Below are positions 1 to 7,800 of a DNA stretch of 64,000 nucleotides, one piece after another. The position numbers and the translations under genes were made by a program. The stretch is taken from the NCBI RefSeq assembly GCF_029269265.1, contig NZ_JARIXP010000001.1, positions 353,568 to 417,567 on the forward strand, read 5' to 3'. The DNA is from Rheinheimera sp. 1928-s. GTDB taxonomy: Bacteria; Pseudomonadota; Gammaproteobacteria; Enterobacterales; Alteromonadaceae. The notes beneath the pieces are model-generated. The model had not been told where the DNA came from, did not search any database, and saw only the letters and a program-made list of their open reading frames with translations. Positions within the stretch are counted from its first letter, which is position 1. Each line of letters starts with the position of its first letter.

Positions 1-224
1 TGATGAATTAAGGTGTCAGCTGAAAAGTTAATAAAAGCTTGTTTGCCGCCAGTGATCTTTTCAACTCCCAACAATAAATGGTGCTGGGTGATGAGTTTAG
101 AGGTGGCTTCGTCTGCATCAATATTTGGAAAGCAGTTGTCTACGCCATCCCGGAACAACAGTTCGTATCCTGTTACGGCTTTTTGGCGGTCAAAAATAGG
201 CTGGCGCGCGACATAGCAATACAT
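1..224 (-). CDS. EAL/HDOD domain signalling protein, N-terminal part (cut by window edge)
   Basis: The minus strand is open from an ATG at 224 to the window edge, giving about 74 residues. They begin MYCYVARQPIFDRQ and continue with GYELLFRDG, the typical opening of the YuxH-type family that joins a degenerate EAL domain to an HDOD domain. Family members usually lack phosphodiesterase activity and act as signalling scaffolds. AAGGC lies just upstream of the start. The gene is divergent from rpoH and the rest lies outside the window. The family call rests on the N-terminal signature only. Confidence 0.75.
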   Translation of the reverse strand, partial: MYCYVARQPIFDRQKAVTGYELLFRDGVDNCFPNIDADEATSKLITQHHLLLGVEKITGGKQAFINFSADTLIH

Positions 225-316
225 ATGGGTAGCCTTGAATTGTTATATTTTTATCATTAGCACTGATCGCAAGTTCTAAATTTATCATATAAGAAAACTC
301 AGCTGTTATATATGAA

Positions 317-346
317 TTGATATTATTAAAAAACAGGGCTTATACA
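317..346 (+). promoter_or_regulatory. Candidate sigma-70 promoter of rpoH
   Basis: TTGATA (317-322) and TATACA (341-346) are separated by 18 bases. Transcription would start near 353, so the CIRCE operator at 376-402 would lie in the 5' untranslated region, its usual place. Inferred from consensus only. Confidence 0.45.
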
Positions 347-375
347 ATTCGGATCTTAAAAGATGGAAATTTCTT

Positions 376-402
376 TTAGCACTCTCAGCTAAAGAGTGCT
401 AA
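376..402 (+). promoter_or_regulatory. Perfect CIRCE operator (HrcA binding site) in the rpoH leader
   Basis: TTAGCACTC (376-384), nine bases, then GAGTGCTAA (394-402). Both 9-bp arms and the 9-bp spacer match the CIRCE consensus exactly. CIRCE is the operator of the heat-shock repressor HrcA. It ends 35 bases before the rpoH start codon, between the likely promoter and the ribosome binding site. No hrcA gene is in this window. Confidence 0.9.
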
Positions 403-437
403 GATTTGACCCAATCAAGCAAGTAAGGGGAAATTAC

Positions 438-1292
438 ATGACTCAGGCTTCACAAATGATGACTCTGACAGTGGCTGGAAGTGGCAGCCTTGAAGCTTAC
501 ACTCATGCGGTAAGTACCATCCCTATGCTCACAGCAGAAGAAGAGCGTTCTTTAGCTGAAAAATTACAGCAAGACGGTGATTTAGAATCGGCTCGCGTGT
601 TGATTATGTCTCACCTGCGCTTTGTAGTGCATATTGCCCGCAGCTACTCAGGTTACGGTTTACCAATAAGCGATCTGATCCAGGAAGGCAATATTGGCCT
701 GATGAAAGCAGTCAAACGTTTTGACCCTTCAGTTGGTGTGCGTTTAGTGTCTTTTGCTGTGCACTGGATCAAAGCTGAAATTCATGAGTTTGTGCTGAAA
801 AACTGGCGTATTGTCAAAGTGGCAACGACCAAGGCGCAACGCAAGTTGTTCTTTAATCTGCGTAAAGCCAAAAAACATTTAGGCTGGTTCAGTAAAGAAG
901 AAGTGCAAAACGTAGCTGACTCTTTAGGCGTTCCTGTACACGAAGTGGTGGAAATGGAATCCCGTATGAGCAACTATGATATGCCTTTTGATGCATCTGA
1001 TGATGAAGAAGAAAGCAATTACACTGCTCCGGTATTTTATTTACAGGACAAAGAGTCTGATTTAGCCAACCGTATTGAAGAAGACCAGTGGGACACTGCC
1101 GCTGTTGATCGACTGCAGGCTGCAGTAAGCACATTGGATGACCGCAGTCAGGACATAATCCGGGCCCGTTGGTTAGATGATCAGAAACTGACTTTGCAGG
1201 AATTAGCTGACCGTTATCAGGTGTCTGCTGAACGTGTACGTCAGCTGGAAAAAAATGCGATGAAAAAACTGCAGGCTGCAATGGCTGCTTAA
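438..1292 (+). CDS. rpoH: RNA polymerase heat-shock sigma factor RpoH (sigma-32)
   Basis: Directs RNA polymerase to heat-shock promoters. The 284-aa product equals the E. coli length. Region 2 contains [19 protein letters not shown] and [19 protein letters not shown]; the RpoH box [12 protein letters not shown] lies near residues 132-143; a C-terminal region 4 helix-turn-helix ([16 protein letters not shown]) completes it. The ATG at 438 is chosen because AAGGGG precedes it and the protein then starts like its homologues; a longer frame opening with GTG at 396 begins inside the CIRCE element. Unlike in E. coli, ftsX is not upstream. The leader operator suggests HrcA repression in addition to the usual post-translational control. 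Confidence 0.98.
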   Translation: MTQASQMMTLTVAGSGSLEAYTHAVSTIPMLTAEEERSLAEKLQQDGDLESARVLIMSHLRFVVHIARSYSGYGLPISDLIQEGNIGLMKAVKRFDPSVGVRLVSFAVHWIKAEIHEFVLKNWRIVKVATTKAQRKLFFNLRKAKKHLGWFSKEEVQNVADSLGVPVHEVVEMESRMSNYDMPFDASDDEEESNYTAPVFYLQDKESDLANRIEEDQWDTAAVDRLQAAVSTLDDRSQDIIRARWLDDQKLTLQELADRYQVSAERVRQLEKNAMKKLQAAMAA

Positions 1293-1309
1293 AGCGTTTT
1301 TTTATAGTA

Positions 1310-1335
1310 AAAAGCCCTGACTTGTCAGGGCTTTT
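1310..1335 (+). terminator. Intrinsic terminator after rpoH, probably bidirectional
   Basis: AAAAGCCCTGA pairs with TCAGGGCTTTT around a 4-base loop. A-run and T-run flanks let it serve both rpoH and the convergent yibQ-like operon. Confidence 0.85.
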
Positions 1336-1352
1336 GTGTTTCTGAAGGCCAG

Positions 1353-2387
1353 TTACAAACTACCGCCTAACTGATAAAACGGCAGAGACCGGGCTGGTTT
1401 TTTAACTGGCTCCGGTAATTCCCAGGGGTTTTGCATCAGTGGCTGAGTAGGTTTAATCCGGGGCAGAGTCATAGGATTCAGCAGGGCAGGTATCTCCCAT
1501 TGCACCTGGTACATGGTGATAATAGCTGCAGGATCATCAATGGCTGGGGTAAATACTGTCGTGGTTTCAGCATTCATTGGTTTTTTCTCTGCTTTTGCAA
1601 GCTGTACAGCTTGAATTGGATCCTGTTCTGGCAAGGATAAAGGCACATCTGCAGTTTGCGCTGCGGTGATAATGGCATAGTCGGAGGGTAACAAGCTGGA
1701 TAGTTTGACCACTTCTATGCCTTGGGCTGCCAAATCAGGTAAGTGTTTTTTCAGATACGCATAAGTTTCAGGGTAAGGATGGCCTATAGCTATGGCGTAT
1801 TGCTGCTGTTTTGCCAGCTTGATCATCAAGTTAAATTGTTTATCCAAAGCCTGATAAGAGCGGTCGTTATCCAGAAAAACCTGACGGGTTAACAGCGGGA
1901 TTTGGTGTTTTTTGGCGTAAACACCAGCCTGGCTGCGGGCTGTGGTTTTACTGTCGAGGAAAAATAGCTGGCGTTTGGCGATGTAAGCTAAAGTCCAATC
2001 CATCACGTCAGTTTGCTCAGTAAAATAACCGCCCATATGGTTATTCATACCAATAGCATAAGGCACATCAGCAAAAGCGGCCTGAAGTTTGCTCTCTATT
2101 TGAGATCGGCTCATGGTCACTTTAAGTGCATTTTTACTTAAATCAGCCCGGCGTGCAGACTCCATCGGCATATGCAAAATCACATCACGGCGCTGCTGAT
2201 AGGCCGCTTTGGCGACCGCATTACTGTGCGTGGTATGAGGAATGACGGCAAAGGTTAAATCATAAGGCAATTCCAGCAGCTTGTAGTCAAGCTTGTGGTA
2301 ACCAATGTCGTCAATCACTATAGCCACTTTAGCGGCGATAGAAGGTAAGCTGCAAAGCGCAAAAGCTAAGCTGATCCAATACTTCAT
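1353..2387 (-). CDS. Divergent polysaccharide deacetylase family protein (YibQ-like)
   Basis: A 344-aa exported protein with a signal peptide (residues 1-19, ending SIAA). The domain from about 20 to 240 matches the divergent polysaccharide deacetylase family (DUF610/YibQ): KVAIVIDDIGY near the N-terminus and later MNNHMGG and AIGHPYPETY. Its substrate is not firmly known; it may act on cell-wall glycans. The tail to 344 is proline-rich and not recognisable. It lies 2 bp downstream of envC in the gpmI-envC-yibQ order common in gammaproteobacteria, which fits an envelope role. Confidence 0.85.
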   Translation of the reverse strand: MKYWISLAFALCSLPSIAAKVAIVIDDIGYHKLDYKLLELPYDLTFAVIPHTTHSNAVAKAAYQQRRDVILHMPMESARRADLSKNALKVTMSRSQIESKLQAAFADVPYAIGMNNHMGGYFTEQTDVMDWTLAYIAKRQLFFLDSKTTARSQAGVYAKKHQIPLLTRQVFLDNDRSYQALDKQFNLMIKLAKQQQYAIAIGHPYPETYAYLKKHLPDLAAQGIEVVKLSSLLPSDYAIITAAQTADVPLSLPEQDPIQAVQLAKAEKKPMNAETTTVFTPAIDDPAAIITMYQVQWEIPALLNPMTLPRIKPTQPLMQNPWELPEPVKKPARSLPFYQLGGSL

Positions 2388-2389
2388 GA

Positions 2390-3553
2390 CTAAGATCCTG
2401 CGCGTTTCTGTAACCAGGTAATAGGGTTAATGGCTGAGCCTTTTTGCCGGATCTCAAAATACAATCCAGCCTGAGCCTGACCACCACTGGCACCTACTAA
2501 AGCCACAGCGTCACTGGCATTGACCGACTCGCCTGGCTTTTTCAATAAGGTTTGATTGTGACCATACAGACTCATGACTCCGTTGCCGTGGTCCAGTACT
2601 ATCACCCAGCCATAACCTTTGAGCCAGTCCGCATAAATCACTTGCCCGTCTGCCACAGCTTTGACTTTAGAGCCTTCAGCTGCAGCTATTAAAATGCCAC
2701 GCGAGCTGACACCTGCCAGACGTTTTTCACCATAACCCTGCAAAATATCACCTTGCACAGGCCAAGGCAGCTTGCCTTTGGTTTTTGGCAAATTGATGCG
2801 TTTTTTCGCCGCAATAGCAGCAGCTTTTAATTTACCTAAGGTGTTTTGCAGGCTTTGTTCGTTTTGTTTCAGGTAGTTCAGCTGTTGCTCTTGATCAGTC
2901 AAAAAGCTTTTCATCTTTTTGACTGAAGCCAGCTGGCTACTTTTTGCTTCTGTCAGCTCTTGCTGTTGTTGTTCCAGCTGGGCCTGCAGTTGTTGTTGTT
3001 GCCGTGCTTTAGTTTGCAAATCCAGCTCAATCTGTTTCAGTTCGGCTGCTGTGTGCTCTATCTGTTTTAGCTGCTGCATCCGCGCCTGATTCAAATACTG
3101 ATAATAAGTCAGCACCCGCTCCAGCTTGTTGCTGTCTTGCTGGTTCAGCAGCATCTTGGTGTAATCATGCTCGCCTGTGACAAAAGCGCCTTTGAGTTGC
3201 TGCGCAAGCAACGACTTTTGCAACTCAAAATTTTGTTGCAGTTGCTGCTGCTGCAGTTCCAGTTGCTGTTGCTGTTTATGTAGTTCCGCCAGTTCTGTAT
3301 TGCTTTGACGTAGTTGTCGTGCCAGCCGGGCTAAAGACTGATCAGCAGTTTTCAACAAGTCCTGGGCTTTAGTAAAAGCTTTTTGCTGTTGCTTCAGTTC
3401 TTTTTCAGTTTGTTGAATTTGACCTTTGAGCTGCGACAGTTCCTGTTGCACCTCTTTTTGATCCTGAGCCAATAAAGGGGTTGAGGCTAAACAGAGCAGC
3501 AGAGCTAAGCTCTGCTGCATCCTCAGCCTGTAGTTGACGAGTCTTACCGGCAT
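2390..3553 (-). CDS. envC: Murein hydrolase activator EnvC
   Basis: Periplasmic activator of the septal amidases AmiA and AmiB. The 387-aa protein has a signal peptide, a glutamine-rich coiled coil from about 30 to 250, and a C-terminal LytM/M23 domain from about 265. The LytM domain looks catalytically degenerate: the first metal-binding histidine is absent (SRGILIAAAEGSKV), as in E. coli EnvC, although SLYGHNQ is kept. The start overlaps the gpmI stop by one base, suggesting coupling. A second Met at residue 12 (codon at 3520) gives a cleaner signal peptide and may be the true start. The partner amiB lies at 36162 in this window. Confidence 0.95.
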   Translation of the reverse strand: MPVRLVNYRLRMQQSLALLLCLASTPLLAQDQKEVQQELSQLKGQIQQTEKELKQQQKAFTKAQDLLKTADQSLARLARQLRQSNTELAELHKQQQQLELQQQQLQQNFELQKSLLAQQLKGAFVTGEHDYTKMLLNQQDSNKLERVLTYYQYLNQARMQQLKQIEHTAAELKQIELDLQTKARQQQQLQAQLEQQQQELTEAKSSQLASVKKMKSFLTDQEQQLNYLKQNEQSLQNTLGKLKAAAIAAKKRINLPKTKGKLPWPVQGDILQGYGEKRLAGVSSRGILIAAAEGSKVKAVADGQVIYADWLKGYGWVIVLDHGNGVMSLYGHNQTLLKKPGESVNASDAVALVGASGGQAQAGLYFEIRQKGSAINPITWLQKRAGS

Positions 3554-5094
3554 TAATTTGTCTTCATCAGAATTTTGCCTGTCATTTCGGCAGGAATTGG
3601 CATACCCATTAAGTGCAGCATAGTTGGAGCTATATCACTCAAAATACCACCTGGGGTCACTGCGGCATGACGACCGACATAAATCAACGGCACCGGATCG
3701 CTGGTGTGAGCTGTGTGAGCCTGACCAGATTCTGGATCCTGCATTTGTTCAGCATTGCCATGGTCGGCTGTAATTAAACATTCTCCGCCCACTTGCTGTA
3801 ATGCTTCTACCACACGACCAATGCAGTGATCCACTGCTTCTACCGCTTTAATAGCCGCAGATAAAATACCGGTATGACCGACCATATCACCATTTGGATA
3901 GTTACAGATGATCACATCAAACTCGCCGCTGTGAATAGCGCCCACCAGTTTGTTGGTCAGTTCGGTCGAGTTCATTTCTGGCTGCAAATCGTAAGTGGCT
4001 ACGTTAGGCGATGGCACCAGAATACGTTGTTCACCATCAAATACATCTTCACGGCCGCCGCTGAAAAAGAAGGTCACGTGGGCATATTTTTCAGTTTCGG
4101 AAATACGTAACTGAGTTTTCTGGTGTTTGGCCAGCCATTCACCCAAAACGTTATTCAGACTTTCTGGCGGATAAGCACAAGGCGCTTTAATATCAGCAGC
4201 GTATTCTGTCAGCATCACAAAGCTTGCCAGTTGCGGTTGATATTCGCGGGCAAAACCTGTGAAATCGGCATCAATAAAAGCACGGCTGAACTGACGGGCA
4301 CGGTCGGCACGGAAGTTCATAAAAACAAGACTGTCGCCTTGCTGCATTTTAATTACATCACCAGCAGCATTTTTAATGGCTGTCGCTTTAACAAATTCGT
4401 CATTTTCATCGCGGCTGTAGGCAGCTTTTAATGCGTCCACTGCTGTAGTTGCAGTAAATTCAGCTTTACCCTGAGTCAGTAAATCGTAGGCTGCCTGCAC
4501 GCGGTCCCAGCGTTTATCCCGGTCCATCGCAAAATAACGGCCAATCACAGAAGCAACCTGACCGACACCTATAGCTTTAAAGTGATCTTCTACCCTTTGC
4601 AATGACGCTTCAGCACTGCGTGGTGGAGTATCACGGCCATCTAAAAAGGCATGCAGATAAATTTCAGTGGCGCCTTGTTGTTTGGCTAAATCAATCATCG
4701 CGATGATGTGATCTTCATGGCTATGCACGCCACCCGGCGATAACAAGCCCATCAGATGCACGGCTTTGCCATGGCGCACAGCAGCCTGTGTCGCTTCAAC
4801 CAGCACAGGGTTTGTAAAGAAGTCCCCATCCTGAATAGCTTTGGTGATGCGGGTAAAATCCTGATAGACCACACGGCCTGAGCCTAAATTGACATGGCCT
4901 ACTTCAGAGTTGCCCATCTGACCATCTGGCAAGCCGACATCCAGACCAGAGCCTGAAATCAGCGTATGAGGATACTCTGCCCATAACTTGTCCATTACCG
5001 GGGTATTGGCTTGTAAAATGGCATTGGATTCACGTTCTTCTCTGTATCCCCATCCATCCAATATCAGTAAGACTAACGGCTTTTTCGGCTGCAT
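3553..5094 (-). CDS. gpmI: 2,3-bisphosphoglycerate-independent phosphoglycerate mutase
   Basis: Interconverts 3- and 2-phosphoglycerate in glycolysis and gluconeogenesis, using two Mn ions and a phosphoserine. 513 aa, family length. Seen: [11 protein letters not shown] at the N-terminus (metal-binding Asp), [16 protein letters not shown] with the catalytic Ser, [15 protein letters not shown], and ADHGNAEQM near the C-terminus. An upstream in-frame ATG at 5100 leaves only two bases after GGAG; the ATG at 5094 leaves eight and is preferred. First gene of the gpmI-envC-yibQ run. Confidence 0.97.
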   Translation of the reverse strand: MQPKKPLVLLILDGWGYREERESNAILQANTPVMDKLWAEYPHTLISGSGLDVGLPDGQMGNSEVGHVNLGSGRVVYQDFTRITKAIQDGDFFTNPVLVEATQAAVRHGKAVHLMGLLSPGGVHSHEDHIIAMIDLAKQQGATEIYLHAFLDGRDTPPRSAEASLQRVEDHFKAIGVGQVASVIGRYFAMDRDKRWDRVQAAYDLLTQGKAEFTATTAVDALKAAYSRDENDEFVKATAIKNAAGDVIKMQQGDSLVFMNFRADRARQFSRAFIDADFTGFAREYQPQLASFVMLTEYAADIKAPCAYPPESLNNVLGEWLAKHQKTQLRISETEKYAHVTFFFSGGREDVFDGEQRILVPSPNVATYDLQPEMNSTELTNKLVGAIHSGEFDVIICNYPNGDMVGHTGILSAAIKAVEAVDHCIGRVVEALQQVGGECLITADHGNAEQMQDPESGQAHTAHTSDPVPLIYVGRHAAVTPGGILSDIAPTMLHLMGMPIPAEMTGKILMKTN

Positions 5095-5198
5095 ACTCAT
5101 GGCTCCGTGCTATATCATTTAAAGATTCTTTGATGGCCTATCTTACCTTGTTTTTCCTGTGAAAACAGTGACGAAATAGTACGGATAGGGCTTCAATG

Positions 5199-5227
5199 CT
5201 GCATTCTTTTATCAAACTAGGTATACT
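5199..5227 (+). promoter_or_regulatory. Candidate promoter of the yibN-grxC-secB-gpsA operon
   Basis: TATACT (5222-5227) with a weak -35 (CTGCAT at 5199-5204) 17 bases upstream and a GC-rich stretch after it. Consensus match only. Confidence 0.4.
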
Positions 5228-5270
5228 CGGCCGCAAAGTTTTGCTCCTGAAATGAAACAGAATGGTGTTT

Positions 5271-5699
5271 ATGCAGCAATATATTGATTTTTTAAGTAAT
5301 CATCCGTACCTGACCGCCGCTTGGGTGGCGTTATTTTTAGCCTTAGTGGTCAGCTGGATTAAATCTTTAACTTCTTCAGTCAAACAAATTACTCCTACTC
5401 AGTTGACGTTGATGGTAAACAGAGAAGATGCAACAGTGATCGATATTCGCGCTGAAGCTGACTTTAAAAAGGGCCATATTACCGGTGCCCGCCATCTGAC
5501 CACCGAACAAATTAACACTCAAGCTGTGGGCGGCCTTGAAAACAAAAAAGACGCACCCATCATAGTAGTCTGTCAGGCAGGTATGTCTGCACAAGGCGCA
5601 GCCGCTACTTTGACCAAACAAGGCTTTACAAAAATCTTTGTTTTACAGGGCGGCATGAGTACCTGGACAGGTGCAAACCTGCCTGTTGTTAAAAAGTAA
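5271..5699 (+). CDS. yibN: Membrane-anchored rhodanese-like protein YibN
   Basis: 142 aa with one N-terminal membrane segment (about residues 14-30) and a rhodanese domain from about 45 to the end (VIDIRAEADFKKGHI; GGMSTWTGANLP). The active-site loop carries a cysteine (VVCQAGMSAQ), which E. coli YibN lacks, so sulfurtransferase activity is possible. A longer frame begins three codons earlier at 5262; the ATG at 5271 aligns with homologues. First gene of yibN-grxC-secB-gpsA, a conserved order. The physiological substrate is unknown. Confidence 0.88.
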   Translation: MQQYIDFLSNHPYLTAAWVALFLALVVSWIKSLTSSVKQITPTQLTLMVNREDATVIDIRAEADFKKGHITGARHLTTEQINTQAVGGLENKKDAPIIVVCQAGMSAQGAAATLTKQGFTKIFVLQGGMSTWTGANLPVVKK

Positions 5700-5711
5700 G
5701 TTGGAGTACTG

Positions 5712-5969
5712 ATGGCACAAGTCACTATTTACACTAAGGCCTATTGTCCTTATTGTGTTCGCGCTAAGGCGTTATTAAGCCAAAAAGGCGTGCAGTTTGA
5801 CGAGATTAAAATCGACGAACAGCCCGAATTGCGTCCAGCCATGATTGAGCGGGCCAATGGCCGCACCACAGTACCGCAAATTTTTATCGGCGATACTCAT
5901 GTAGGTGGCTGTGACGATCTTTTTGCACTGGAAAATGCCGGTACTTTAAATTCGATGCTCGCTGCGTAA
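5712..5969 (+). CDS. grxC: Glutaredoxin 3
   Basis: 85-aa glutathione-dependent disulfide reductase. The redox motif CPYC is at residues 12-15 (KAYCPYCVRAK), followed by the TVPQIF cis-proline loop and the GGCDD glutathione-binding segment, all diagnostic of the thioredoxin-fold glutaredoxins. It lies 12 bp after yibN and 49 bp before secB, inside one operon. Confidence 0.96.
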   Translation: MAQVTIYTKAYCPYCVRAKALLSQKGVQFDEIKIDEQPELRPAMIERANGRTTVPQIFIGDTHVGGCDDLFALENAGTLNSMLAA

Positions 5970-6018
5970 CTGCAGTTGGTTTTCTGTCGATCACTAAATA
6001 AAATAACTAGGATTTATC

Positions 6019-6492
6019 ATGGCCGAACAACAAGTCGCTGAGCAATTTGCCATCCAGCGTATTTATGTCAAAGACATTTCTTATGAGTCACCTAACGCTC
6101 CGGCAATATTCCGTAAAGAGTGGCAACCAGCGATTCAGTTAGATTTAGATACCCGCAGTGAGAAGTTAGATGATAATACCTTTGAAGTCGTATTATCTCT
6201 GACTGTAACGGCACGTATCGAAGAAGAAGTGGCATTTTTATGTGAAGTACAACAAGCTGGTATTTTCAGTGTTCCAGTGCTGGAAGATGCACAAATGGCG
6301 CATATGTTGGCTTCGTTCTGCCCAAACATTCTGTTCCCTTATGCCCGCGAAGCTGTGTCTAATCTGGTAAACCGCGGTACTTTCCCACAACTGAATCTGG
6401 CACCTGTGAATTTTGATGCCTTATTTGCTCAATATGTACAAAAACGTCAGGCTGAAGCTCAGGCCCAGCAAGGCGTAGAACTACAGTCTTAA
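6019..6492 (+). CDS. secB: Protein-export chaperone SecB
   Basis: 157-aa cytosolic tetrameric chaperone that keeps preproteins unfolded and delivers them to SecA. Seen: [19 protein letters not shown] at the N-terminus, [30 protein letters not shown] and [15 protein letters not shown], the family hallmarks. AGGA precedes the ATG. A single base separates its stop from gpsA. Confidence 0.98.
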   Translation: MAEQQVAEQFAIQRIYVKDISYESPNAPAIFRKEWQPAIQLDLDTRSEKLDDNTFEVVLSLTVTARIEEEVAFLCEVQQAGIFSVPVLEDAQMAHMLASFCPNILFPYAREAVSNLVNRGTFPQLNLAPVNFDALFAQYVQKRQAEAQAQQGVELQS

Positions 6493-6493
6493 G

Positions 6494-7492
6494 ATGAACG
6501 CTGCAATTGCTGTGTTAGGGGCGGGCTCGTACGGGACCGCCCTTGCTATTTCACTGGCCCGCAATGGCAATCCAACTTTGTTGTGGGGCCGCAATGCGGA
6601 TGATATCCGTGTGATGGCAGAACAACGAATGAATCAGCGCTATTTGCCGGATATTCGTTTGCCGGACTCTTTAGCTGTGACTGATGATCTGGCTTATGCT
6701 GTGGCTTCATGCCGGGATATTCTATTGTCTGTGCCAAGCCATGCTTTTGCTGACACCTTAAGACAAATCAAACCTTTTTTGCAGCACAATGCCCGTGTGG
6801 CCTGGGCTACTAAAGGTCTGGAGCCGGAAACCGGCCGATTACTACAGGATGTCGCCAAAGAAATACTGGGTGAGCAGGTGTCCTTAGCTGTACTGTCAGG
6901 GCCGACTTTTGCTAAAGAACTGGCCAAAGGTTTACCCACTGCCATTTCATTGTCTTCAACCGATCCAGAATTTATTTCGGCACTCTCTGACTTATTGCAT
7001 TGCACTAAAACCTTCAGGGTTTATACCAATCCTGATTTTATTGGGGTGCAACTGGGTGGCGCTGTGAAAAACGTCATCGCTATTGGTGCTGGTATGGCCG
7101 ACGGTATTGGCTTTGGTGCCAATGCACGTACGGCACTTATCACTCGTGGTTTAACAGAAATGTGCCGTTTAGGTTGTGCTTTAGGTGCAAAAAAAGAAAC
7201 CTTTATGGGCATGGCTGGTTTAGGTGATTTAGTTTTAACCTGCACAGACAACCAATCCCGCAACAGACGTTTTGGTTTGTTATTAGGTGAAGGCAAAGGC
7301 GTAGACGAAGCCATGACGGCCATAGGCCAGGTGGTGGAAGGTTATCGTAATGCCAAGGAAGTCTTTAATCTGGCGCAACGTGTTGGGGTAGAAATGCCTA
7401 TCACAGAGCAAATATACCAGGTGTTGTATCAGGGCAAAGATGCCCGTTTAGCGGCGATGGACTTGCTAGGCCGCGAAAAACGCGACGAATAG
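6494..7492 (+). CDS. gpsA: NAD(P)+-dependent glycerol-3-phosphate dehydrogenase
   Basis: Reduces dihydroxyacetone phosphate to sn-glycerol 3-phosphate, the head-group precursor for phospholipids. 332 aa. An N-terminal Rossmann motif ([12 protein letters not shown], residues 6-17), [11 protein letters not shown], the catalytic lysine in [12 protein letters not shown] and GLGDLVLTC are all present. Last gene of the yibN operon; 1 bp after secB, so probably translationally coupled. Confidence 0.98.
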   Translation: MNAAIAVLGAGSYGTALAISLARNGNPTLLWGRNADDIRVMAEQRMNQRYLPDIRLPDSLAVTDDLAYAVASCRDILLSVPSHAFADTLRQIKPFLQHNARVAWATKGLEPETGRLLQDVAKEILGEQVSLAVLSGPTFAKELAKGLPTAISLSSTDPEFISALSDLLHCTKTFRVYTNPDFIGVQLGGAVKNVIAIGAGMADGIGFGANARTALITRGLTEMCRLGCALGAKKETFMGMAGLGDLVLTCTDNQSRNRRFGLLLGEGKGVDEAMTAIGQVVEGYRNAKEVFNLAQRVGVEMPITEQIYQVLYQGKDARLAAMDLLGREKRDE

Positions 7493-7494
7493 TT

Positions 7495-7772
7495 TACCCG
7501 TCGTATTTGGCGCCGCAGCGTTGTTGCCTGCTCTCTCTCGCCCCAGTCGCATAGGACAACTATGCTCCTGGGGTCTCGTTCGTTTGTCGCCTAGCTGCAA
7601 CACCAACTACTTAGGGTAAACGGCCGTCGTCCTTGAAGCTGCAGCTTTGTTGGCTGCGCTGCTCGCCCCAGTCACATAGGACTACTATGCTCCTGGGGTC
7701 TCGTGCACTTGCCGCCGCGCTGCAACTCCAATTACTTAGGGGATTACCCGTCGTATTTGGCGCTGCAGCGTT
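7495..7772. repeat. Tandem extragenic repeat, about 125 bp x 2.2, with internal hairpins
   Basis: Two full units (about 7495-7618 and 7619-7742) and a third partial one (7743-7772), each starting near CGTCGT (7499, 7625, 7749). Each full unit holds a hairpin: CCCCAG, TC, GCATAG, loop, CTATGC, TC, CTGGGG (7541-7573), and an almost identical one at 7666-7698. This fills the 308-bp gap between the convergent ends of gpsA and the phosphodiesterase gene. No convincing ORF covers it. It may be a dispersed element of this lineage; that is inference. Confidence 0.8.
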
Positions 7773-7773
7773 C

Positions 7774-7794
7774 GGGCGGGGATAAACCCCGCCC
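7774..7794 (-). terminator. GC-rich hairpin after the phosphodiesterase gene
   Basis: GGGCGGGG pairs with CCCCGCCC around a 5-base loop, 6 bp beyond the stop codon of the minus-strand gene. No T-run follows, so its role as a terminator is uncertain. Confidence 0.45.
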
Positions 7795-7800
7795 CTGCAA

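Noticed and set aside
13-260. Two plus-strand ORFs near the left edge
   Set aside because: They are shadows of the minus-strand EAL/HDOD gene, whose protein signature is clear.
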